64,000 nucleotides of DNA from Ancylomarina subtilis (GTDB lineage: Bacteria > Bacteroidota > Bacteroidia > Bacteroidales > Marinifilaceae): assembly GCF_004217115.1 (NCBI RefSeq), contig NZ_SHKN01000001.1, positions 2,111,781-2,175,780 of the forward strand, in the 5' to 3' direction. The notes under the pieces were generated by a model. The model had not been told where the DNA came from, did no database searches, and saw only the letters and a list, made by a program, of their open reading frames with translations. The position numbers and the translations under genes were made by a program. This document shows, piece after piece, positions 18,895-28,031 of this stretch (positions are counted from its first letter, which is position 1; each line of letters starts with the position of its first letter).

Positions 18895-20409
18895 CTATTT
18901 AACAACCCCATTTTTCATTAATCGTGTTCGTTTTTTACTTCTGCGTCTGAATTGAAGTAAACCAAGAATAACAACTAAAAGCAAAGGGAATAAGAAATTG
19001 AAATATTTTATAAATAATACTTTTGAATCGGTTAATTCTTTCAAGGGACGAGATTGAACGCCTTTAGTTCTCAAACTCATCAAGCCAGAATCATCACTCA
19101 GCCAATCTATCGCATTAGCAACAAAATTAATATTATCTGCCTGAATGGTAATCTTCTGTTCACCCACTCCATTTACAATAAAATTTCCATCTCCAATGAC
19201 ACAAAGCCGGGCTTCCTGCTCACTAACGATGGGGCCATGAAGTGCTGCAGCAACCGTCTGTCTTGGATATAAGAAGTCACTTGGACCCCAAATCTGACCA
19301 ATATTGAAACTCACTGGCGCTTTCAATTTTCCGGACATATCCGATGTCCAGGCCAACTCATGATAAACCAAACTAGAATCGCCCACATATTTCAGCGGAC
19401 TGGCAAATTGTAAAATCATAGCTTCAATACCATCGGTAATACTATGGTCAGAGAATTCTGTAATTAAAGGCAAATAAGGAAAATTATATTGCTGAGGGTA
19501 AGAGAAATAACTCTTCTCCTGAACCGTCACCGTACTGCATTTTTTATCTACAATAAAAGCATCTTCAACCAAAATTCCTTTCTCTTCCAGCCAGGTTTCA
19601 AGATTCGTATTCACTCCTACGCCAATCCCATGATTTAAGATGCCATTCACTCTATCGATGCCCACAAAAATACCACCTCCGGTTGCCAGATAATTATCTA
19701 AACGCCTAAATTCTCTCGGCTTTATTTCTTCGAAAGGGGATAATATCATGATAGCCTTGTATTCACTCAAATCCATACGTGTATTCAAATCTATCGTTTT
19801 AAGATCGTATAAAACTGAAAGTTCCTTGGTCATCTGATCCAGTGTTGCAAGAACAGGTTCTCCATGACCAATCACATAACCAACCTTTGGTTTATCCTGA
19901 ATGGTTAATCGCTTAATAAGAGTAGACAGATTGTATTCCATGGCAATACCAGGTTGAATCAAAGGAATTGTTTCAGATTTCTCCCCAACCTGAATAACCA
20001 AACCTAAAAAAACCTTCTGAACTTTCACCTGATCTTTTTCTCTCACCTCTAATGGTACCGGATGAATCCCAACTTCAATAGCTTTCATCTCAAGTTCTTC
20101 ATTCGAATTGGGGTTGACTTCTTCAATCTCAATGCGTTTCTTACTGTGAGCATTGTATTCAGTAAGCAGATGCTTAAAATCGCGAATGGTTCTACTGATA
20201 TCCGGAGGTAAGTCTTCAGACACATACATCGTAATAATGATAGGATCCTTAACCTCACGAAGAATTCGCTTTGTTACTTTGTCAAGTGTATAACGCTTGT
20301 CAGCTGTAAAGTCAACACGAAAAAAAACGTAGGATGATAGAATGTTTAAAATGATTAAACATGACAGAACAAAAATTAAACGGGCAACAACGTTATCTTT
20401 AAATCTCAT
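18895..20409 (-). CDS. gldG: Gliding-motility ABC-type auxiliary protein GldG
   Basis: A 504-residue membrane-anchored protein. An N-terminal hydrophobic helix (VARLIFVLSCLIILNILSSYVFF) is followed by a large periplasmic region with VTKRILREVKDPIIITMYVSE and IQPGIAMEYNLSTLIKRL, then GYVIGHGEP. A second helix (FLFPLLLVVILGLLQF) near the C-terminus precedes a basic tail. This layout matches GldG, which with GldF and GldA forms an ABC-type complex required for gliding in some Bacteroidota. Twelve bases separate it from gldF, so they are co-transcribed. Confidence 0.9.
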   Translation of the reverse strand: MRFKDNVVARLIFVLSCLIILNILSSYVFFRVDFTADKRYTLDKVTKRILREVKDPIIITMYVSEDLPPDISRTIRDFKHLLTEYNAHSKKRIEIEEVNPNSNEELEMKAIEVGIHPVPLEVREKDQVKVQKVFLGLVIQVGEKSETIPLIQPGIAMEYNLSTLIKRLTIQDKPKVGYVIGHGEPVLATLDQMTKELSVLYDLKTIDLNTRMDLSEYKAIMILSPFEEIKPREFRRLDNYLATGGGIFVGIDRVNGILNHGIGVGVNTNLETWLEEKGILVEDAFIVDKKCSTVTVQEKSYFSYPQQYNFPYLPLITEFSDHSITDGIEAMILQFASPLKYVGDSSLVYHELAWTSDMSGKLKAPVSFNIGQIWGPSDFLYPRQTVAAALHGPIVSEQEARLCVIGDGNFIVNGVGEQKITIQADNINFVANAIDWLSDDSGLMSLRTKGVQSRPLKELTDSKVLFIKYFNFLFPLLLVVILGLLQFRRRSKKRTRLMKNGVVK

Positions 20410-20421
20410 CTATAAATTCAA

Positions 20422-21147
20422 TTAAGCTTTCAAATTACGAGACACCAAAACTTCCTTAGAAGCATACAAACCAAAAATGATTATCGAAAAGAAATAAATG
20501 AAATCCTGAAGATCAAAAATTCCTCTTGATATAGACTCAAAGTGTGTGAACATGCTCAGAGAGCTAAAAATGCTTCCTGCCAGTCCTAAACTTGAACTGG
20601 CTACTGTTTCAAAAATTTGGTGAAAGAAAATACCTATAAACAATGTGCTCAATAGCGCAATAACAGGACTTTCAGTTATACTCGAACAAAAAATTCCCAA
20701 AGCGATATAACTCATGCTCATCATCAACAAACCAATATAACCTAATATTACAGCCGGATGATCAACAGAACCAATAGACCACAAACTCAGGTAATAGATG
20801 ATACTGGGAGTCAAAGCCATGAATATAAGCACAAAAGTCGATGTAAATTTACCAAGAATCAGTTGCCAGTAACTAATTGGCTTAGTCAATAATAATTCAA
20901 GCGTTCCCCCCTTCAGTTCACCTGTCAGGGATCTCATCGTAAGCGACGGAATAAAAAAGAAAAGGGACCAATAAGCAACCTTAAAAAAGATGCTTAAGTT
21001 TGCTTCACCTATGAAAAAAATATCATCCCCATAGAGCCATGTGAAGAATCCACTAAATCCCAAAAACATGATGATTAAAACATAGCCCATTAACGAGTCA
21101 AAAAAACCGATCAACTCACGCTTAGCTATTTGAATTATTTGATTCAT
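20422..21147 (-). CDS. gldF: Gliding-motility ABC permease GldF
   Basis: A 241-residue polytopic inner-membrane protein with about six hydrophobic helices and no ATPase motif, of the ABC-2 type permease family. The segment SLTMRSLTGELKGGTLELLLTKPISYWQLILGK is the coupling-region signature of ABC-2 permeases. Its position between gldA and gldG, with 12 to 35 base gaps, supports assignment as GldF. Confidence 0.9.
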   Translation of the reverse strand: MNQIIQIAKRELIGFFDSLMGYVLIIMFLGFSGFFTWLYGDDIFFIGEANLSIFFKVAYWSLFFFIPSLTMRSLTGELKGGTLELLLTKPISYWQLILGKFTSTFVLIFMALTPSIIYYLSLWSIGSVDHPAVILGYIGLLMMSMSYIALGIFCSSITESPVIALLSTLFIGIFFHQIFETVASSSLGLAGSIFSSLSMFTHFESISRGIFDLQDFIYFFSIIIFGLYASKEVLVSRNLKA

Positions 21148-21182
21148 ATTAAAGGTTTAATTTAGATTTTAAAATTAAAAGA

Positions 21183-22112
21183 CTAGTGGGTAGTTAGTTT
21201 TCTGAAAATATCCTCGAGCTTTGTCTCTATTGGCGTTAGCTCAGTAATGTAATAATTATTTGCGACACAGGTGTCAAAAATGGCTTTCACCGATGATGTA
21301 TTGGGATAAGACTGAACTTCCAGAAGTTGACTTTCAAAATCAATAAAATCAACTGTTTCTACACTCTCAATATCCATGATTTTATCAAAAATATCGTTGA
21401 TATCTCCACCCGAAATGCCAACTTTTAAAATCTCATTCCCTTGTGCCTGTTTTCTCATCTCTATAGCTGTCCCATCAACAACAACCCGTCCGTTATTAAT
21501 AATCAAAATCCGATCACAAGTTGCTTCCACCTCAGCTAAAATATGGGAACTCAGAATAACAGTTTTTTCCTTACCAATTCTCTTTATAAGCTCTCGTATT
21601 TCAACGATCTGATTGGGATCTAAACCAGTTGTAGGCTCGTCAAGGATTAAAATATCGGGATCGTGAATTAAGGCCTGTGCCAAACCAACTCGCTGTTGAT
21701 ACCCCTTTGACAATTCCCTAATCAACTTGTGTTTTTCCCCTTCCAATCCACAAACTTTAACCATATCAAGCAAGCGCTCTTGAATGAGATGCTTCGGAAT
21801 TTCATGAATTTTAGCAATAAACTCAAGAAATTCGATAATATTCATATCCTGATACAGGGGGTTATTCTCGGGTAAGTAGCCAATATGTTTCTTGATTTTT
21901 TCGGGATGCTCGTGGATAGAATAACCTCCAATTTTCACATCACCTTCCTCAGGGGAAAGAAAACAAGAGAGAATTTTCATTGTAGTTGTTTTCCCAGCAC
22001 CATTGGGACCTAAAAACCCCAGCACTTCTCCAGCTTTCACTCTAAAAGATATGTTATCAACCGCTTTTTGCGGGCCATAACGTTTGGTTAGATGTTCAAC
22101 TACAATATCCAT
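21183..22112 (-). CDS. gldA: Gliding-motility ABC ATPase GldA
   Basis: A 309-residue ABC ATP-binding subunit. Walker A GPNGAGKTTTMK at about residues 34-45, signature RELSKGYQQRVGLAQALI, Walker B ILILDEPTTGLDP and the switch histidine in LSSHILAEVE are intact. About 80 residues follow the nucleotide-binding domain, as in other GldA proteins. First gene of gldA-gldF-gldG. In Flavobacterium johnsoniae gldA is separate from gldFG, so the contiguous arrangement here is a difference worth noting. Confidence 0.92.
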   Translation of the reverse strand: MDIVVEHLTKRYGPQKAVDNISFRVKAGEVLGFLGPNGAGKTTTMKILSCFLSPEEGDVKIGGYSIHEHPEKIKKHIGYLPENNPLYQDMNIIEFLEFIAKIHEIPKHLIQERLLDMVKVCGLEGEKHKLIRELSKGYQQRVGLAQALIHDPDILILDEPTTGLDPNQIVEIRELIKRIGKEKTVILSSHILAEVEATCDRILIINNGRVVVDGTAIEMRKQAQGNEILKVGISGGDINDIFDKIMDIESVETVDFIDFESQLLEVQSYPNTSSVKAIFDTCVANNYYITELTPIETKLEDIFRKLTTH

Positions 22113-22134
22113 AATAAAGTATAAATGATTTTAA

Positions 22135-22163
22135 CAAAAATAAAAAATTACCCTCCGCGTCAA
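22135..22163 (-). promoter_or_regulatory. Candidate promoter of gldAFG
   Basis: On the minus strand TTG (rc of 22161-22163), 18 bases, then TATTTTTG (rc of 22135-22142), 23 bases ahead of the gldA start codon. The spacing is one base short of the usual range. Confidence 0.45.
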
Positions 22164-22298
22164 CATTGAAACACCTTGTTTTAACATAGATTAACGGTGA
22201 AATTTTTCTTTTGTTCTTTGATAAAGCAAAATATGCTCGAAAAGTATGCAAGATAAGCAATTCATAAAAACATCAGCTCTTGTCCAAAAATTTAGTGC

Positions 22299-22306
22299 TA
22301 TTTTTG
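22299..22306 (+). promoter_or_regulatory. -7 element of the HAD phosphatase gene
   Basis: TATTTTTG matches TAnnTTTG, 28 bases before ATG 22334. This favours 22334 over the longer frame from 22280. Confidence 0.5.
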
Positions 22307-22333
22307 CACACAATTAAATCAACACAAAACAGA

Positions 22334-22990
22334 ATGATTAAGGCTGTAATTTTCGATATGGATGGGTTATTGATTGACTCAGAACCCTTTTGGCGCATGA
22401 GTCAAAAGAATTTATTCTCTAAACGAGGTATAAACCTGAATGAAGATGATTTTGAAAGCTTCATGGGTAAACGAATCGACGAAGTTGTAGCTATAATATT
22501 TTCAAGATTTCCAAATCAGGATAAAACACAAGAAGAAACCGCCGAAGAAATTGTGAATGGTGTTATTGAACTCGTACAAGAAAAGGGCGTTGCCTTATCC
22601 GGGGTAAAAAAGACCCTGGAAGACTTGAAAAAACAGAATTATAAAATTGGATTGGCTTCTTCTTCCAACCTAAAAATAATTAAGGCCGTTTTAAAGAAAC
22701 TTGATATTGAATCCTATTTTGAAGTTGTACACTCGGCTCAATTTGAAGAATATGGCAAACCTCATCCACAAATTTTTATCTCTACAGCTAAAATGTTGGG
22801 CGTTCCTCCATCGGAATGTTTGGTATTGGAAGATTCTTTTCATGGTGTGATTGCAGCCCTTGCTGCGAATATGAAATGTATTGCTATACCTGATACAAAA
22901 GCCAATAATTTAGCCCGATTTGTTGTAGCCGACCAGGTTTTAAAAAGTATGACCGATTTTAATATCTCAAGTTTGAATCATCAAGCGTAA
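22334..22990 (+). CDS. HAD-family sugar-phosphate phosphatase / phosphoglucomutase-like
   Basis: A 218-residue haloacid-dehalogenase-fold enzyme. Motif I is VIFDMDGLLIDSEPFW (nucleophile D of DMDG), motif II is GLASSSN, the lysine is in GKPHPQIF, and motif III is VLEDSFHG. A helical cap lies between motifs I and II, the subclass I layout of beta-phosphoglucomutase and 2-deoxyglucose-6-phosphatase. The exact substrate cannot be told. The open frame starts with a TTG at 22280, but MIKAVIFDMDG at 22334 is the proper N-terminus. Confidence 0.85.
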   Translation: MIKAVIFDMDGLLIDSEPFWRMSQKNLFSKRGINLNEDDFESFMGKRIDEVVAIIFSRFPNQDKTQEETAEEIVNGVIELVQEKGVALSGVKKTLEDLKKQNYKIGLASSSNLKIIKAVLKKLDIESYFEVVHSAQFEEYGKPHPQIFISTAKMLGVPPSECLVLEDSFHGVIAALAANMKCIAIPDTKANNLARFVVADQVLKSMTDFNISSLNHQA

Positions 22991-23003
22991 TCAACTCAAA
23001 ACA

Positions 23004-23035
23004 AAAAGAGCACTCGATTTCTCAAGTGCTCTTTT
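23004..23035. terminator. Bidirectional terminator HAD gene / rib operon
   Basis: AAAAGAGCAC / GTGCTCTTTT with a 12-base loop between convergent genes. It terminates the HAD gene and can terminate the rib operon on the other strand. Confidence 0.8.
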
Positions 23036-23068
23036 CTGTGATTGTGATTCAGTTAAAAAACCTTTTTA

Positions 23069-23530
23069 TTAAAGCTGCTTTAATAAATTAGCCATTTCAA
23101 TTGCAGATACAGCCGCTTCGAAACCTTTGTTTCCAGCCTTTGTTCCTGCACGCTCTATTGCTTGTTCAATACTATCAGTTGTTAACACGCCAAAAATGAC
23201 AGGTACTTCCTGATCTAGTGAAACACTAGCAACACCTTTAGTCACCTCACCTGAAACATATTCGAAATGAGGTGTCGAACCTTTGATTACCGCTCCTAAA
23301 CAAATTACGGCATCATACTTTCCAGACTTCGCCATACGTTTAGCAACCAATGGAATCTCGAATGCTCCTGGCACCCAAGCCAAATCAACATCAGCTTCAG
23401 AAGCACCATGACGCTTAATCGCATCGATAGCACCTTCAAGAAGTTTTCCTCCAATAAATTCGTTGAAACGTCCAGCAACAATACCAAACTTTAAACCTTC
23501 TGCAATTAAATTCCCTTCAATTGTATTCAT
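23069..23530 (-). CDS. ribH: 6,7-dimethyl-8-ribityllumazine synthase
   Basis: A 153-residue enzyme of the penultimate riboflavin step, condensing the ribityl pyrimidinedione with dihydroxybutanone phosphate. Conserved [37 protein letters not shown] and [12 protein letters not shown] are present. Last gene of the operon ribD-ribE-ribBA-ribH, 34 bases after ribBA. Confidence 0.97.
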   Translation of the reverse strand: MNTIEGNLIAEGLKFGIVAGRFNEFIGGKLLEGAIDAIKRHGASEADVDLAWVPGAFEIPLVAKRMAKSGKYDAVICLGAVIKGSTPHFEYVSGEVTKGVASVSLDQEVPVIFGVLTTDSIEQAIERAGTKAGNKGFEAAVSAIEMANLLKQL

Positions 23531-23564
23531 TTTCTTAAGATTTGAAATATGTGTCTACTTATTT

Positions 23565-24788
23565 TTATTTATTTACTTGATTCCATTTTACATCCTGATG
23601 CAAGATGTGTCCCATCTTTTCCATCTTGGTATGCATGTAAAATTCATTCTTTTCGTGGCAAGTCATTTCAATTTCTTCACGACCCACAACTTCAAGATTA
23701 TAACCTTTCAGACCAGCAATCTTTAACGGATTGTTAGTCATCAATCTTAACTTTTTAATTCCTAAATCAGATAGAATAGCTGCTCCAATGCCATAATCAC
23801 GCAAGTCAGCTTTGAAACCTAAAGCTAAATTCGCTTCAACTGTATCCAAGCCTTCATCCTGCAATTGATAAGCTTTTAGCTTATTTATCAAACCGATTCC
23901 ACGACCTTCCTGACGCATGTACAACAAAACACCTTGACCTTCTTCTTCGATACGACGTAAGGCTTCCTGTAACTGATCCCCACAATCGCAACGCATCGAG
24001 CCGAAAGCATCACCCGTTAAACATTCTGAGTGCACACGTACCAATACTTCATCATCAACATTCACATCACCTTTAACAAGTGCAACATGATGCTCACCCG
24101 TAATTTTATTCACATAGCCATGAGCTCTAAACTCACCATGCTTGGTCGGCATTGCTGTTTCTGTAATTTTCTCAATCATCGATTCGGTTTGACGACGATA
24201 TTCAATTAAATCAGCAATGGTAATCATCTTCAGATTATGCTTCTTGATATATTCTCGCAACTGAGGCACACGAGCCATAGTCCCGTCATCATTCATGATT
24301 TCACAAATAACACCAGCAGGATACAAACCAGCCATTCGAGCTAAGTCAACAGCCGCTTCGGTATGACCGGCACGAACCAAGACTCCATTTTTACGAGCTA
24401 CTAAAGGAAAGATATGACCTGGACGTGTGAAATCGTCAGCCTTAGCTTTAGGATCAACAACCAACTGAATGGTATGTGCTCTTTCATGAGCAGAAATACC
24501 TGTTGTACAATCAGCAGCATCGATACTCACGGTAAAAGCTGTTTGCTTGGCGTCAGTATTCTTCTGAACCATCATATCAATATTCAGCTCATCCAAACGC
24601 TCCTGAATAATTGGCATACAAATTAAACCTCCAGCTTGACGAGCCATAAAGTTAATTGCCTCCGGCGTTACCATTTCGGCAGCCATCAACAAATCACCTT
24701 CATTTTCACGATCCTCATCATCAACCACTACAATCATTTTCCCAGCCTTGATATCTTCAATCGCTTCTTCAATTGTATTAAATTTCAT
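23565..24788 (-). CDS. ribBA: Bifunctional DHBP synthase / GTP cyclohydrolase II
   Basis: A 407-residue fusion. The first half (about 1-200) is 3,4-dihydroxy-2-butanone-4-phosphate synthase, with [13 protein letters not shown] and [15 protein letters not shown]. The second half is GTP cyclohydrolase II with the zinc ligands C-x10-CDC in the region [17 protein letters not shown] and the GTP-site [13 protein letters not shown]. It supplies both precursors of riboflavin. It belongs to the riboswitch-controlled operon. An 80-base gap with a perfect palindrome separates it from ribE upstream. Confidence 0.97.
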   Translation of the reverse strand: MKFNTIEEAIEDIKAGKMIVVVDDEDRENEGDLLMAAEMVTPEAINFMARQAGGLICMPIIQERLDELNIDMMVQKNTDAKQTAFTVSIDAADCTTGISAHERAHTIQLVVDPKAKADDFTRPGHIFPLVARKNGVLVRAGHTEAAVDLARMAGLYPAGVICEIMNDDGTMARVPQLREYIKKHNLKMITIADLIEYRRQTESMIEKITETAMPTKHGEFRAHGYVNKITGEHHVALVKGDVNVDDEVLVRVHSECLTGDAFGSMRCDCGDQLQEALRRIEEEGQGVLLYMRQEGRGIGLINKLKAYQLQDEGLDTVEANLALGFKADLRDYGIGAAILSDLGIKKLRLMTNNPLKIAGLKGYNLEVVGREEIEMTCHEKNEFYMHTKMEKMGHILHQDVKWNQVNK

Positions 24789-24834
24789 CTCTGTATAGTG
24801 TTATTTCTGTATTGTTATTTGATTATATTTCTGG

Positions 24835-24853
24835 ATAGTCATCGAATGACTAT
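24835..24853 (-). repeat. Perfect 8-base palindrome between ribE and ribBA
   Basis: ATAGTCAT-CGA-ATGACTAT forms an 8-base stem with a 3-base loop in the 80-base ribE-ribBA gap. No T run follows. It may be an RNA processing or stability element. Confidence 0.5.
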
Positions 24854-24868
24854 TTAATATTATTTTGG

Positions 24869-25519
24869 CTATAGAAATCCATTTTCCTTTAGAAAATCCA
24901 TACTAACCTTACTTTCGCGCTTCGGCTCATCCTTATGAAACATGAATTTCTCAATGTATTTTGCTGTCATATCGCATTCCAGATTAACCAGGCTTCCAAT
25001 TTTCTTTGAAACCAAGGTCGTATCATCCTGCGTCAACGGAATAATTGAAACTTTAAATTGCTTCTCATCAACATAAGCAACCGTGAGGCTAATTCCATCT
25101 ATAGCTATTGAACCTTTCTCAATCACATATTTCAGAATATTTTTTGGTGCTGAAATACTCACCCAAATAGCATTATCATCTTTTTGTTGAGAAATAATCT
25201 CGCCTACACCATCAATATGACCGCTCACCATATGACCGCCCATTCTATCACCAACCCGAAGCGCTCTTTCCAGATTCACACGGCTCCCCGTTTTTTGCAT
25301 ATGAAAATTAGAACGATTCATTGTTTCAGGCATCACATCTGCAGAAAAACCATTGGCATCAAAATCAACGACCGTTAAACAAATGCCATTGGTTGCAATA
25401 CTGTCTCCTAATTTCACATCATCCATGATTATATTTGCAGCAACTGTCAAACGAATTGAGTTGCTACCTTTCTTCATGGCCTTTATATGCCCTATTTCCT
25501 CTATCAGTCCTGTAAACAT
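24869..25519 (-). CDS. ribE: Riboflavin synthase alpha chain
   Basis: A 216-residue enzyme with two lumazine-binding repeats. The N-terminal MFTGLIEEIGHI is diagnostic. Repeat one has SIATNGICLTVVDFD and repeat two has GSIAIDGISLTVAYVD; GGHMVSGHIDG sits between them. It makes riboflavin from two lumazines. It is 25 bases after ribD on the same transcript. Confidence 0.96.
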   Translation of the reverse strand: MFTGLIEEIGHIKAMKKGSNSIRLTVAANIIMDDVKLGDSIATNGICLTVVDFDANGFSADVMPETMNRSNFHMQKTGSRVNLERALRVGDRMGGHMVSGHIDGVGEIISQQKDDNAIWVSISAPKNILKYVIEKGSIAIDGISLTVAYVDEKQFKVSIIPLTQDDTTLVSKKIGSLVNLECDMTAKYIEKFMFHKDEPKRESKVSMDFLKENGFL

Positions 25520-25544
25520 TCTCTCTTGTATTTACCTTTATACC

Positions 25545-26654
25545 TTAATAGACAACTTCTCCAACCACTAAAATGTCATTGGCTATATTTTCAAAACGAA
25601 TATTCTGCAAATTCACCGCATCATTCATCAATTCAATTCCTTCACCACCAACTGGTGTCTTTGCACTTTGCCCGCCAATTATCTTAGGCGCAATATAGGC
25701 GTGTACTTCATCCACAATTTGGGCATCGAGCGCTGCATAATTAAGCGTAGCTCCACCTTCCAAAAGAATTCCGTCAATTCCTCTCTCACCTAATTTTAAC
25801 ATGAGATCGTTTAAATCAACTCGTCCATTTTTTTCATCAACGAATAGGACTTCATTCCCTTTTGCCTCTATCCGAGATAGCTTTTCTGTATTTGCTTTTG
25901 AACTTACAGCAACAATGGTTTTTGCCTCAGCTGGCGTATTTAATAATTTTGATTCCAAAGGAATTCTAGCTTGACTATCCACTACAATTCGAATTGGATT
26001 TCTTCCTTTTTTATTACCAACCAGACGAGTCGTTAAAATTGGATCGTCAGCAATAACTGTATCGACACCAACCATAATCGCCATCAATTCATTTCTCAAC
26101 TCATGCACTTTGGCTCTCGATTGCTCATTAGATACCCAACGTGAATCACCTGTACGACTGGCAATTTTCCCATCAAGAGTCATTGCTGTTTTCATAATCA
26201 CGTAAGGCAACTTAGTTTGAATATACTTTAGAAAAACACGATTCATCTGACTCAATTCAGCACTTAAAAAGTCAGATTCAACTTCGATTCCCGCATCCTG
26301 CATCAACTTTACGCCTCTTCCTGAAACCAATGGATTTGGATCCAACATCCCAATGACCACACGCGCAATTTTATTGTCAACAATGGCTTGAGCACATGGC
26401 GGCGTTTTCCCGTAATGAGAACAGGGTTCCAAAGTCACATACATGCTTGCTCCTTCAACTGATTCTTTAGCAGAACGAAAAGCATTCACTTCGGCATGGG
26501 GCCCACCAAAAATTTCGTGGTAACCTTCTCCGATGATTTTATTATCTTTCACTATAACAGCACCAACCAAAGGATTTGGGTTTACGCCACCACATCCTTT
26601 TTTAGCCAGATTATAGGCCAGTTGCATGTATTTATAATCCTGATCTGTTCTCAA
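25545..26654 (-). CDS. ribD: Bifunctional riboflavin deaminase/reductase RibD
   Basis: Deaminase (zinc site HAE in GPHAEVNAF and PCxxxGxxPPC in CSHYGKTPPCAQ) fused to a reductase domain from about residue 145 (VIMKTAMTLDGKIASRTGDS). The open frame extends to ATG 26702, but that codon and the next ones lie inside the terminator hairpin and U tract of the FMN riboswitch. The TTG at 26654 (RTDQDYKYMQLAYNLAKKG) gives the family-like N-terminus, about 369 residues, and is chosen. First gene of the operon. Confidence 0.93.
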   Translation of the reverse strand: MRTDQDYKYMQLAYNLAKKGCGGVNPNPLVGAVIVKDNKIIGEGYHEIFGGPHAEVNAFRSAKESVEGASMYVTLEPCSHYGKTPPCAQAIVDNKIARVVIGMLDPNPLVSGRGVKLMQDAGIEVESDFLSAELSQMNRVFLKYIQTKLPYVIMKTAMTLDGKIASRTGDSRWVSNEQSRAKVHELRNELMAIMVGVDTVIADDPILTTRLVGNKKGRNPIRIVVDSQARIPLESKLLNTPAEAKTIVAVSSKANTEKLSRIEAKGNEVLFVDEKNGRVDLNDLMLKLGERGIDGILLEGGATLNYAALDAQIVDEVHAYIAPKIIGGQSAKTPVGGEGIELMNDAVNLQNIRFENIANDILVVGEVVY

Positions 26655-26676
26655 AATAAAATCTGCTTTAAGCAAA

Positions 26677-26717
26677 AAACAACAAAAGCCCCGAATAGTC
26701 ATTACTATTCAGGGCTT
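26677..26717 (-). terminator. Riboswitch-controlled terminator before ribD
   Basis: On the minus strand, AAGCCCTGAATAGT, loop, then ACTATTCGGGGCTT and a run TTTTGTTGTTTTTT. It lies between the FMN aptamer and ribD, so it is the expected expression platform. The hairpin contains an ATG that is probably not used. Confidence 0.85.
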
Positions 26718-26780
26718 AATAATATTATCAACCAATGAGATTTCTCCCAATGGAAACATCAATCGAATTAATGTATGTTT

Positions 26781-26885
26781 TCTTCTCCCATCCAGACTCT
26801 ACTGTCGGTACTGGAATCACACCAGTTCAATCTTTCGATTCGCGGACTATCACCGCCGGTCGGGAATTTCACCCTGCCCTGAAGA
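26781..26885 (-). ncRNA. FMN riboswitch (RFN element)
   Basis: On the minus strand the conserved blocks appear in order: GGGCAGGGTGAAATTCCCGA, CCGGCGGTGATAGTCCGCGA, a variable hairpin, TGGTGTGATTCCAGTACCGA, and CAGTAGAGTCTGGATGGGAG. These are the hallmark sequences of the FMN aptamer. FMN binding would favour the terminator at 26677-26717 and shut off ribD-ribE-ribBA-ribH. Confidence 0.97.
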
Positions 26886-26928
26886 AACAATAAATATGTT
26901 GAAGCGGTTTATAACGATTGCTTCGATG

Positions 26929-26960
26929 CAAATATATATCTAATTGATTAAATTTCACAA
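26929..26960 (-). promoter_or_regulatory. Promoter of the rib operon
   Basis: On the minus strand TTG (rc 26958-26960), 21 bases, then TATATTTG (rc 26929-26936), about 44 bases upstream of the FMN aptamer. Confidence 0.65.
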
Positions 26961-27113
26961 TAGAATAATAAATTTGATTTTAATCTTTACAACATCTGTC
27001 CAGATATCCGAACAAATCCTTTTTTATCTTTTTAACAGGAGCATAGGAGGGCAAATCAAACAGATGTACTATATTCGTGTTCGAAATCAAAATTAACTCT
27101 AAATTCTCACTCA

Positions 27114-27845
27114 GTGACTGATTGCATAGTTATAATTCCAACCTACAACGAAAAAGAAAATATTGAAGCCATTATTAGAAAGGTTTTCTCACTGGACATT
27201 GACTTTGACATCCTAATTGTAGAAGATAATTCACCTGACGGAACCGCTGCAATTGTTAAGAATTTACAAAAGGAATTTGATCAGCTACATATTCTTGAAC
27301 GTAAAGGGAAACTCGGATTGGGGACTGCCTATATCGATGGTTTTAAATGGTGTCTGGAACGCCACTACAACTATGTTTTTGAAATGGATGCCGATTTTTC
27401 ACACAACCCTGAAGATCTGATTCGTTTGCATGATGCCTGCGCCAATAAAGGAGGCGATTTAGCTATTGGGTCGCGCTACGTTTCGGGAGTTAATGTGGTG
27501 AATTGGCCTATGGGACGAGTTTTGATGTCTTATTTCGCTTCAAAGTATGTGAGATTTGTTACGGGGATGAAAGTACATGATGCTACGGCTGGATTTATTT
27601 GCTACACCCGAAAAGTATTGGAAACCATCGAACTCAATAAAATTCGCTTCATCGGTTACGCATTCCAAATTGAGATGAAATTTACAACTTGGAAATACGG
27701 TTTTAACATTATCGAGGTGCCTATTATTTTTACAGACCGAACTGAAGGGACTTCAAAAATGAGTGGTGGCATCTTTAATGAAGCCGTTTGGGGAGTTGTC
27801 AAAATGAAACTTCGTAGCTATTTCAGAAAATACAAACGAGCCTAA
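27114..27845 (+). CDS. Polyprenol monophosphomannose synthase-like GT2
   Basis: A 243-residue family 2 glycosyltransferase. It begins VIIPTYNEKENI, has the nucleotide site VEDNSPDGTA, the DxD-type MDADFSHNPEDL, and the dolichol-phosphate-mannose-synthase-like GSRYVSGVNVVNWP and FTDRTEGTSKMS. It would transfer mannose or glucose to a polyprenyl phosphate at the membrane; no C-terminal transmembrane helix is present, so it is the peripheral type. The start is GTG at 27114, as no in-frame ATG precedes the conserved region. Confidence 0.85.
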   Translation: MTDCIVIIPTYNEKENIEAIIRKVFSLDIDFDILIVEDNSPDGTAAIVKNLQKEFDQLHILERKGKLGLGTAYIDGFKWCLERHYNYVFEMDADFSHNPEDLIRLHDACANKGGDLAIGSRYVSGVNVVNWPMGRVLMSYFASKYVRFVTGMKVHDATAGFICYTRKVLETIELNKIRFIGYAFQIEMKFTTWKYGFNIIEVPIIFTDRTEGTSKMSGGIFNEAVWGVVKMKLRSYFRKYKRA

Positions 27846-27881
27846 AACCTTACGCAATCATTTTTATATAAAATATACAGA

Positions 27882-27917
27882 CTCCTTATAAAGGCTTATT
27901 TCTTTTAAGGAGTTTTT
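27882..27917 (+). terminator. Probable terminator after the glycosyltransferase
   Basis: ACTCCTTATAA / TTTTAAGGAGT with a loop of about 12 bases followed by a T run. Confidence 0.6.
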
Positions 27918-28031
27918 CATGCACACGCAATTTTAAACTTAAGCAGCATTCTAAAAATAATTTTAATGGTGATTAAAAGCTTGAAATTCCTTAATTTGCA
28001 TATTATTAAATCTACACTATAAACAACCAAA

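Noticed and set aside
17136-22112. Genomic island or horizontal transfer around cysH/gld
   Set aside because: No integrase, tRNA junction, direct repeats or visible change in base use; gene content is ordinary for the phylum.
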